Shown here piece after piece: positions 1 to 8,800 of a DNA stretch of 64,000 bases. Location: positions 1-64,000 of the forward strand of contig JBBEAY010000023.1 in assembly GCA_040882605.1 (NCBI GenBank), in the 5' to 3' direction. Made by a program: the position numbers and the translations under genes. Source of the stretch: JAOUEA01 sp040882605. Its GTDB lineage: Bacteria; Actinomycetota; UBA4738; HRBIN12. Under the pieces are notes generated by a model. That model searched no databases, had not been told where the DNA came from, and saw only the letters and a program-made list of their open reading frames with translations. Every line of letters begins with the position of its first letter. Within the stretch, counting starts at the first letter, position 1.

Positions 1-590
1 CGTCGCGGGAGGTGAACCGACCCTGACCCGGCGCGTACCACCGCGTGCCCATGTCGACCTGCTTCGTGGTCGGGTCCGTGATGTCTCCCTGGTAGCCGAG
101 CATGCCTTGGGTGCCGGTCGTTCCGAGCACCCCTCCATAGGCATCGTAGGCGGTCGTGCCCTGGTTCGCCGCCGCAGTCGTGACGAGCCCCACGACGTCG
201 GAGTGGGTGTCCAACAGGTGGTAGGAGGCGGCGGCAGATCCGACCTTCTGGGCCATCGGAGCGCCCGATGCGGTCGAGGCGAAGTCCGTCGTGACCGAGC
301 CCGCGACCGTCCGGGCGAGCTGCTCGCCCACGCCGGTGTAGGTGTAGGTGGTGGTCGTTCCGAGTTCACGCGGGTACGTGCCCGATCGAGCGCATCGTGG
401 GTGAACTGCACCCTCGCGGTTCCCGACGTGGCATGTCGTGGCTTGCTTCGCGCACGTCATGCGCCCGTATGCGTCCCAGGTCTGGGACCAGTCGTTCGCG
501 TTCACGGTCTGCGAGTCCGTGAGCAAGAGGTTCCCGATCGCGTCGTGGGAGTATGAGACCGTCTCGCCGGTCGTTGCGTCCGTGGCGGTG
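1..590 (-). repeat. Direct repeat of rhs 3534-4120
   Basis: A duplicated block of about 590 bp in the same orientation as the parent, about 3.5 kb away. Identity is very high from 8 to 350 and lower from 355 to 500. The near-identical stretch is long enough to support homologous recombination that would swap the parent's 3' end for the orphan one. Confidence 0.9.
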
Positions 591-725
591 CGTTCATGCG
601 CCAGAGCGAGTCGTAGCCGTGGGTGATGACATCTGCCGCCAGTGGCCCGTTGACCTCGGAGAGGCGGCTGGCCGCGTCGTAGGTGTTGATGGTCGTCGAG
701 GATTCGCCGATTGGGCGAACCGAAC
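1..725 (-). pseudogene. Displaced RHS core fragment, deleted and frameshifted
   Basis: This stretch is a second copy of the YD-repeat core of the large rhs gene at 2854-9924. Positions 1-590 match 3534-4120 almost base for base. Positions 591-725 match about 5118-5260, so roughly 1.0 kb of the parent is missing at the junction near 590. The reading frame changes across that junction. A one-base loss near 355 (compared with 3898) and a nearby compensating gain also disturb it. No start codon, signal peptide or N-terminal region is present. The 3' part, which would carry the toxin tip, lies beyond the left edge. RHS loci often keep such displaced 3' cassettes, which can recombine with the full gene. 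Whether this one still carries an intact tip cannot be seen here. Confidence 0.85.
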
Positions 726-751
726 CCCTGCTTGCCGTGTAGCCTCGGCGT

Positions 752-1240
752 ATGAAACATATTGACTCCCTCGGAGCCTCTGCCGCAGTGGGTCTTACGG
801 TGGTTGCTGTCGCCTTGGGCGTGATCATCCCATTCCTACCTCTGCACTTGGTCGGTCCTGGAGAGTTCGCGCCTGGAGTACAGTCGCAATTCGGTGTACG
901 ATTGTTATTCGGGTCGCTGGTACGTCTCTTTTCGCCACCGATGATCTCAGTCATCGGCCTCATGTTCCTCATCATGAGACGAGAGTCGATCGCCTCGGGT
1001 GTTCTCTTGGCTGGCGGTACGCTCTACGCCAGCATGGCGGTAACGGAACCGCTGTCCGCGCTCCTTCGCTCGAGGCCCGTAATCCTCCTGGCGCTTGAGC
1101 TTGTTGTGGCATGCCACCTGCTCACGGCGGCGAAAGTGGCCGCGCGACTAGGCGCGGTTGGTAGAATCGCCCTTCCCGACCCACCGAGCCCTGATCCTGA
1201 TTCGCTGCCGAATCGGAACGAGTGGCCCGGACGCCCCTAG
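752..1240 (+). CDS. Small multi-pass membrane protein, unknown
   Basis: A 162-residue protein with about four hydrophobic segments (roughly residues 8-30, 52-74, 80-100 and 108-130) and a short polar, proline-rich tail. I do not recognise a family. The ATG lies about 25 bp past the end of the orphan RHS fragment and is divergent from it. The TAG stop sits at the left end of the IS630-family element. The flanking bases show that the pre-insertion sequence would also have read TAG, so the protein is probably not truncated by the IS. It converges with the candidate immunity gene on the other side of the IS. The base composition looks less GC-rich than the neighbouring housekeeping genes, which fits an accessory gene. 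A role in the RHS locus is only a guess. Confidence 0.6.
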   Translation: MKHIDSLGASAAVGLTVVAVALGVIIPFLPLHLVGPGEFAPGVQSQFGVRLLFGSLVRLFSPPMISVIGLMFLIMRRESIASGVLLAGGTLYASMAVTEPLSALLRSRPVILLALELVVACHLLTAAKVAARLGAVGRIALPDPPSPDPDSLPNRNEWPGRP

Positions 1241-1252
1241 GTGTCCCGAGTC
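1241..1252 (+). repeat. IS630 left terminal inverted repeat
   Basis: GTGTCCCGAGTC, matching the reverse complement of 2403-2414 at 11 of 12 positions. Confidence 0.75.
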
Positions 1253-1324
1253 CTTAGCTTAGTCCAGTGGAATAGGGCCGTCGTTCGTGTTCCCATCGGT
1301 TGTCGGCGAAGATGGGAGACGGCG

Positions 1325-2420
1325 ATGGCGGGACGTGGACGACCCAAGGCAGAGCTGGTGCTCACCGATGAGGAGGCGAGATCCTCCAACGGTGGGCACG
1401 CAGGCCGAAGAGCGCGCAGGCGCAGGCGCTCGCGCTCAGGTGCAGGATCGTGCTCGGCTGCGCCGAGGGCAAGACCAACCAGCAGGTCGCGGCGGCAGAG
1501 GGGTGTGCACCGGGCCACGGTGGGCAAATGGCGAGCTCGATTCGTCGCCCACCGCCTCGACGGGCTCCATGACGAGCCCCGGCCCGGCGCCCCCCGCCAG
1601 ATCTGACGCCGACGTCGAGCGGGTGATCACGAAGCCTGGGAGGAGGCCCCGCGAGACCGCGACGCACTGGTCGACCCGGTCGATGGCGGATGCTTCGGGC
1701 ATGTCCCAGACGGCGGTGAGCAAGATCTGGCGGGCGTTCGGGTTGAAGCTGCACCTCGCCGAGAGCTTCAGGCTCTCGCCGGATCCGCAGTTCATCGACT
1801 AGGTCCGCGACATCCTGGGCCTGTACCTGAACCCGCCGGACGCCGTGGTGGTGCTCTGCATCGATGAGAAGTCGCAGATCCAAGCCCTGGATTGCACCGC
1901 CCCGGTGCTCCCCTTGCTGCCCGCCACCCCGTCGAGGCGCACCCACGACTACCGCCGCAACGGGGTCACGAACCTCTACGCCGCCCTGGACGTGGCCTCC
2001 GGGAACGTCATCGCCGATCTCGCCGAGCGGCGCCGGGCAGAGGAGTTCCGCCGGTTCTTGAACCTGATCGAACGCGCCGTGCCCGCGCACCTGGACGTGC
2101 ACGTGATCGTGGACAACTCCTCCACCCACAAGACGCCGGCCATCCGGCGCTGGCTCCTGCGCCACCCTCGCTTCACGATGCACCTCACCCCGACCTACAG
2201 CTCCTGGCTCAACATGGTGGAGCGGTGGTTCGGCGAGCTCACCACCAAGTGGTTCCGCCGCGGGCACCCACCGCTCGACCAAGGAGCTCGTGGCCTCGAT
2301 CCGCACCTGGATCGAGCGATGGAACGACGAGCCGCGACCGTTCGTCTGGCACAAGACCGCCGAGATCTTGGAGGGGCTCGCTGCATATTGCGAGCGATCT
2401 CCGACTCAGGACACAACTAG
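1325..2420 (+). pseudogene. IS630 transposase, frameshifted and with an in-frame stop
   Basis: Read piecewise across frames, the protein is a standard IS630 transposase of about 360 residues. The order is an N-terminal start (MAGRGRPKAEL), a helix-turn-helix segment (VHRATVGKW), a second DNA-binding part (SGMSQTAVSKIWRAF), then the DDE domain with DEKSQIQ, DNSSTHK and WLNMVERWF carrying the three acidic residues. Frame changes occur near 1377, 1495, 1603, 2265 and 2395. A TAG replaces an expected lysine codon at 1801-1803. The longest uninterrupted piece (1845-2420) contains the catalytic core but lacks the DNA-binding half. No functional transposase can be made from this copy. Confidence 0.9.
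2403..2414 (+). repeat. IS630 right terminal inverted repeat
   Basis: GACTCAGGACAC, the partner of 1241-1252, lying just inside the second TA. Confidence 0.75.
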
Positions 2421-2863
2421 CCCATGGCCAGGAGTCGATCCCTCAACTCAGAGTCCAGGATCTGAGCGAGTCTCTCAACGTCACCACGCGAACCACCAGG
2501 CTCAATCGTGAACGCCCAGCCGAGACGCGGTTCGACTCGTTCGACAGCACTTGTCGAGGGCCTCGGCTTGTGGCGCTCCGAGGAGGCATCTTCAATAGTC
2601 CGTCCCGTGAGAGATGAATCCTGAAACATGACAACCATGGGATCCGCAGCGTGGCGGACACCCTCAGTGGCGTACTTGCGGACGAGCGCATCAAGAAACT
2701 CAGCCAGACTTTCACGAGAAGCGTGGTCATCCTGACGACCCAGCAAGTAGTACGCGGGAGTCAACAACAAGTTGGAGATGGCGCTGAGCATATCGACGAG
2801 CGCGTTCATTTGCCCTAGGTTACCGCTTCGAACTCGCTGGCCCAATCCGGCAGTCAAGGGCAT
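2417..2863 (-). CDS. Candidate RHS immunity protein, unknown family
   Basis: A protein of up to 148 residues directly downstream of the rhs gene on the same strand. With the ATG at 2863 it overlaps the rhs stop by 10 bp. An ATG at 2809 (130 residues) and a TTG at 2896 are alternatives, and none has a strong ribosome-binding site. The sequence is acidic to neutral, mostly helical, with no signal peptide or clear membrane segment; the hydrophobic patch around LLLTPAYYLLG is short. No family is recognised. In polymorphic toxin loci the gene immediately after the variable C-terminal tip normally encodes the cognate immunity protein, and this gene holds that position. The immunity role is inferred from position alone. 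Its stop codon lies at the IS630 target site. Confidence 0.6.
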   Translation of the reverse strand: MPLTAGLGQRVRSGNLGQMNALVDMLSAISNLLLTPAYYLLGRQDDHASRESLAEFLDALVRKYATEGVRHAADPMVVMFQDSSLTGRTIEDASSERHKPRPSTSAVERVEPRLGWAFTIEPGGSRGDVERLAQILDSELRDRLLAMG

Positions 2864-5800
2864 AGGGCATTCTGATTCAGCGACTCGTACCAGCAAGTAT
2901 TGCCTGTCACCGGTGGCACAGCAGAGTCCAGGTTCAGCGTATTTGGAAGAGCGCTTCCCGAACTCTGGCTCACTCTTGGTTCGGTTGGCCTCGCAAGGAA
3001 GTCCATGACCGGGTTGTATGTCTCCCTAATCGCTTGAAACGCTTCAATTACTCCCACGCAAAGGGCGACTGCCACTTTGTTGGGTAGCCCCGTGCAGTAT
3101 CCTTGTAGCAGCCTGATGCTCGGATCTGAGGCTGGCGGGATGCTGTCAGGATCGAACCTCCAAGTCTCGCCCTCCGAGTCTGAACCGCGCTCGAGTTGGG
3201 AGGAGTGCTGCGAGTCATATCCGCAGCGCCTGGCACAGACATCAGGCACCGCGAAGTCGCTGGCCTCTCGAACGTGGGTGATCGCTTGTACCGGGTCTTG
3301 CGCAGACGCCTGAGCCGACGTTCCAGGCGAGTAACCCGAGCCGCCGGTGCCCGCTTGGACCGTGTTTCCGTAGGTCTGGCTCCAGTTGCTGATGAGGTTC
3401 TGCTCCTGCTCGGGTGTGCAGCTGAAGGCACAGTGCGGCACCATGCCGGTCGGATCCGACATCGTGACCGGGTTCATGCTGGCGTAGGCGAACTGGTTGA
3501 GCGACATCGGGGAGTCGATCTCGCCGAACATCGAGTCTCGGGAGGTGAACCGTCCCTGGCCCGGCGCGTACCACCGCGTGCCCATGTCGACCTGCTTCGT
3601 GGTCGGGTCCGTGATGTCTCCCTGGTAGCCGAGCATGCCTTGGGTGCCGGTCGTTCCGAGCACCCCTCCATAGGCATCGTAGGCGGTCGTGCCCTGGTTC
3701 GCCGCCGCAGTCGTGACGAGCCCCACGACGTCGGAGTGGGTGTCCAACAGGTGGTAGGAGGCGGCGGCAGATCCGACCTTCTGGGCCATCGGAGCGCCCG
3801 ATGCGGTCGAGGCGAAGTCCGTCGTGACCGAGCCCGCGACCGTCCGGGCGAGCTGCTCGCCCACGCCGGTGTAGGTGTAGGTGGTGGTCGTGCCCGAGTT
3901 CACCCGTGTGCGTGCCCTATCGAGCGCGTCGTGGGTGAACTGGACCCGAGTGGTGCCGGAGGTGCACGTCGTGGCCTGCTTCGCGCACGTCATGCGCCCG
4001 TAGGCGTCCCAGGTCTGGGACCAATCCTTCGTGTTGATGCTCGAGTTCGTGAGCGTCAGGTTCCCGGTCGCATCGTGGGAGTATGAGACCGTCTCGCCGG
4101 TCGTTGCGTCCGTGGCGGTCGTCGGGAGCCCCCGTGTGTCGTAGACGGTCGAGAGATCAGAAACGACCGAGCCGGTGGTGGTCTTCGCCCTCGTTCGGTT
4201 GCCCCCGCCATCGTAGGTGTAGTCCCATGTGGTGGCCGCACCCGTGGCGTTCTCCCCGGCCGCCTGGGTCATGCGGTTCGCACCGTCGTAGTCGTAGGAC
4301 CATGTGGTGTTCGAGGGGTTCGCGAAGACGCTGGACGCCTTCTGGGTGATGTTACCGGCCGGGTCGTAGGCGAGATCGAAGCTCGCGAGCGTCGTCGCGT
4401 TCGAGGTCTTCTTGATCGTCTGGGTGTCGAGGCGGCCCGTCGCCCCCTCGTAGAGCCTTCTCCAGGTCAGGTCGGCTTGTGCGTCGGCGCGCGTGAGCAA
4501 CCGGCCGGTGGATGGCTCATACCCGTAAGTCGACTTCGTGGTCGACGCCGCGAAGGGATCGTCCAGCGTGGAGATCTGCCCCGCGGCGTTGTAGGTGAAC
4601 GCGGTCGTGCCGGCGAGATCGGCAACCGAGGTCAGCAGCGCCGTCGTCGGCGCGTACGTGTACGTCGTCTCGGTCGTGGTGCCTCGCTGCACGAGGTTCA
4701 GCCGGCCGTCGTTGTCATAGGTCATGTTGTGGGTGATGGTCGCGTTCTTGGCCTGGGTCATGTTCCCCGCGACATCGTATGCCCACGATTCGGCGCCGGC
4801 GGTCGCCGCGGTGCAGGCGGCAGTGAACCGGCAGACTCGCCTTCCCATGGTGTCGTAGCCGAAGAACAGCGTCATCGGCCGGGGATCGGCGACCTGGGTA
4901 ACCCAGCCGGCCTTGTTGTAGGTGGTCGTCGTCGTGCCGGCGGCGTCGTTGTAGGTGACCTGACGTCCGGCCTGATCGAAGGTCCAGTCGCGGGTCATCG
5001 TGGTCGAGGTCGTGAGCGGTTGGGTGAGCTTGATCCGCTCGCCCGCGTCGTTATAGACGACCGCTACCGAAGACTTCGTCGCAGAACCGGGCAGCGTCAC
5101 GGCCTCGTAGGTCACCGAGTTCATCCGCCACAGCGAGTCGTACCCGTAGGTTATCCGATCGTCATCTGCCGTCAGAGGGCCGTCGACCTGTGAGAGGCGG
5201 CCAGCCGCGTCGTAAGTGTTGGTCGTCGTCGCGGGGCTTCCAGACTGGGCGAACCCAACCGTATCGACCGGCTCCGAGAAGCCGGAGTACGTGTAGTCGG
5301 TGCGTACGCCGGCCGGGTCAGTCATGGTCGTGAGGTTGTCTTGGACGTCGTAGGAATACGTCGTCGGGTCGTAGCTCTCGAGAGTCTCGGCGGCCTTGCG
5401 CCCGAGCGCGTCGTAGTCGGTGACGATGCTCGCGCCCGACGGCGCGTCGACGATCATCCGGTTGGTGCCTGAGCCGAGCTGGTACGTGGTTGACGTCACC
5501 GCGCCAAGCGGCGAGGTCTGCGTGAGCACGCGGTTCTCGTGGTCATAGGTGGTGTTCCACTGCTTGGCGCGCTCATCGATCGTCTTCGTCTCGAGGTCGA
5601 CCCAGTTCCACTCATGCTGGATGGTCGCACCCGAGGGCAAGGTCTCGGTCTTCAGGTGCCCGGCGTGGTCATAGACGTAGTTCGTGATCGCCTCGGTCGT
5701 GCCCGACACGAGCGTCTTGGTTTGAGCGACCCGACCGGCCAGATCGTAGATCGTGATCTCCCTCGCGCCCGTCTCGACCTGCTCGGTCCGGGTCGGACGC

Positions 5801-8800
5801 CCGAGCGAGTCGAACTCGTAGGCGGTCGTTCGCAACTGCGAGGTCTGCTGGGTGCCCGGCTCGGCGCTGAGCGTCTGGGTTGTCTTCACCGTGTCGCCTG
5901 CCACGTTGCACTCATGGCCGACGGTCTCGCCATTGTGATCGGTCACGGTCCGAAGGCACGAGACGTTCTTGCCCGCGATCGCCCACCACGCGGGTGCAGG
6001 CCCATCGAGCCAGTCGAACGTCGTCGTCTGCGCGAGCCCGGTGCCCGGCTCCTTCGTCTCGGAGATCACGCGCCCATACGTCGGGTCGTAGTCGAAGGCG
6101 GTGGCGTAGATGGCGCTGCCGCCGGGGGTGAGATCCTCGCGGATGTGCTTGTCGTGGAGATGGCGGATCATCCTGTCCGCGGTCGAGTAGGTCCACCGCT
6201 CCTGCCAGAGATCGGACGAGCCTCCCGCGCTCAGCTCGGAGTAGGTCTTGTGCGTGACCAGGCCGAGCGCCGGTGTGAGCCGGAAGGCGGGGATCACGGT
6301 CCAGGTGCCGCTCTGGTTCCACTGAACGCTCAACGAGGCAGGGCCCCCGAAGTCGGTGTACTCGATCTCGATCGGCGCGTCCGCGCCCCAGAGCACCTTG
6401 TCGGCGTCGCTCCCGTCACAATTGGCCATGCCCGCTGTGTTGACGCAGTCGACGATCGTCTGGCCCTCGACCGACAGGCGCACCCGGTCCCCGGTCTCGG
6501 AGATGACCCTGAAACCCGTGCTCGTGCCGTTGGGCACTCCGGACAGCTCGATCGCCCCCGAGATGCGGGCCCCCCAGCCATCGCCGCCAGGCGGCGTGAT
6601 CCCGTCCGGAACGCCGGTGCCCCAGTTCGGGCCGAGGTCTGACCACAGGCGCTCGGCGTCAGGCAGCCCCTGCAGGTAGGCGTTCTCGTAGAGCTCGGCG
6701 TGCAGCCCGATGAACCCCGTGCCTTGATCGTAGGTGTAGGACTCCCTCAGACGCTCAGGGCTCAGCGCACCAGGCGCCGGGCGCGTGACCGAGCTCAGCC
6801 GGTAGGGCGCCTCGCCCAGGTAGTCGTAGGTCGTCGAGAGTCCGTCGTCGTCGAGGTCGCTGTACTGGCCCTGGGCGTCGACGAGTGACGAGCAGGATTG
6901 GGAGACGGCGTTGGCTTCGGCCGAACGCTCGCAGACGAGGTTGTTGTGGTTGTCGAAGACGTAGGTGGACAGACGCCGGAACGAGTCCGAAGGTCCGTGT
7001 GGCCCGATGAGCTGGAACGGGTAGCCGCCCCAGGTGAACTCGACCTGGGTCTCGAACGCGGGATCGGTCGTGTCGACGTCGCAGAGGTTGTCGGTGCCCC
7101 GAGGATCGGTGATGCAGACGCCGGCGGCGGTCGTGCCCTTGTACGGAGCGTGGTAGCGGAAGCGCCACGGCGTCGGCGGGGTCGTCGGGGACCCGGTCGA
7201 AGGGGCGGTGATGGTGGAGGCGCGGATGTTGGAGTTGGGGTCGGCGAGGTAGTCGAGCCGCCACCCGTTGCCGGCATTCGCGGTCTGATGGGCGTCACGG
7301 ACCGTCGAGAGCAAGCCGGCGCCGGTACCGGATGCCACGTAGGCGAAGTCGACGGTCTCTGCCCTCGGCGCCGCCCCGTCGGAGGGGTTGTCGACCGTTG
7401 TCGCGATCGTCGCGAGGTTGCCACTGGGGTAGGTGAGGGTGAAGATCTGGTTACCGAAGTCGATCGCGTGGATCGACGTCAGCTTGCCGTTGGCGTTCCA
7501 TGCCATCTGGATGCGCCGCCCGAGTGGGTCCGTAACCTCCGTGAGCTGCAGTGAGGCGTCGTAGGTGTAGTTGAACTCCCTCGTCACCGCCGCTTCGGCG
7601 GATGACTGCGCGGGCTTGGCCTTCAGGATCTGGGCCCCGTTCAGCGCGCCCGAGTCGAACGTGTACATGCCGCCGTCCGATGCGAAGTAGATGTAGCGGT
7701 CGTTCCACGCCTGGTTGATGTAGCCCGACAGGGCCGAGGTACCACCCCAGCGTTTGCCGTGTTGGTGCGGGAAGTAGAGGGTGCGTCCGCCCCTGAACCG
7801 GATCTTCAGGCCCGCGTCGTTGCCGGTATCGAGCTTCGTGAGCTCGATCGGCAGTGAGTTGTGCTCGCCGCGCGGGCCGATCGCGAGGTCCCACCCCTGC
7901 CCCATCCCGTAGTCCTGGGTCTGCTGGGAGTTGTAGGTGAGCCCGATGTCGAGGTCGCCGATCGGGGTCGCGTAACTGTCGAGCGCCACATCGAGGACGA
8001 CGTTGCCGTTGGAGCCGTTCACCTGCAGGTCCATGTTGTTGCCGACGTCGTGGGACCACATGTGCCAGCGCTCGTCCGTGCCGAGGCGCTCGAGCGCCAT
8101 CGTGAAGCCCCTCACGCCCGACGCCTTCGGCTGGCGCACGGTGTTGGTGCCGTCCTTGAGCTCGCACAAGCCTTGGGTTGCGGGGTTGCAGACGTCACGG
8201 GAGACCGCCCGCCAGAAGTACTGCTGGCCGTCGATCAGCACGCCGGCGGGCACGGTGAAGCTCCATGCATCATCGTAGGGTGACTCGAAGACGAGGTTCG
8301 AACCCGTCCAGTCGGTGCCGTTGTCGGAGATCTGGAAGCTGACGAGCACGTCGTCGTTGTCAGGGTCGTCGGGCCAGGAGGCGCCGCCATCGACCTTCAA
8401 GGTCACCGACTCCGACTCCGAGACGTAACCGGCGTTCGGGGTGTTCAGGGTCGGCGCCTCGGGTGGGTTGTTGTAGACGACGTAGAGAGCAGGTTCCGAG
8501 CCTGCGAGCGTCGAGTTCGAGGAATGGAAGGTTTTCGGGTTCGCCGCGGTGAGGGCCACACCTTCGTTGTCGAAGTGCGTCGTGTATTGGTTGCCGAGAT
8601 CGAGGTAGTGCTGGTAGAGCCCCTTGAGCTGCCATCGCCACCACAGACCGCTGTTCGCCGCACCCAGGGTGTCGTAGGCGTTGCCGACCGCCGGCTGGTT
8701 GTTCCACTTCAGCGTGCCCGCGGTCGGCCAAGCTGCGCTGACGCGCTTGGCATCGATGCCGCCGGGCACCCCGCCGGAGCCCTGCGGGAGGAGGTACATC

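Larger units (their letters stand above)
1240..2417 (+). mobile_element. IS630-family insertion sequence, degenerate
   Basis: An element of about 1178 bp with imperfect terminal inverted repeats (GTGTCCCGAGTC at 1241-1252 and GACTCAGGACAC at 2403-2414; one mismatch). It is flanked by TA at 1238-1239 and 2418-2419, the dinucleotide that IS630/Tc1/mariner elements duplicate. Removing the element restores a CTAG, the target preferred by IS630-type elements. It carries one transposase gene, broken by several lesions. The insertion fell at the shared stop of two convergent genes and left both stops readable. Confidence 0.85.

Noticed and set aside
1240..2417. An active transposon
   Set aside because: The transposase has an in-frame stop and several frameshifts; no second copy that could act in trans is visible here.
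3196..4086. Long open frame on the plus strand opposite rhs
   Set aside because: It is antisense to a gene with clear RHS motifs, is arginine- and glycine-rich as expected of GC-rich shadow frames, and matches no family.
8290..8320. GGTTCGAACCC as a tRNA T-arm
   Set aside because: It lies inside the rhs coding frame with no other tRNA features around it.
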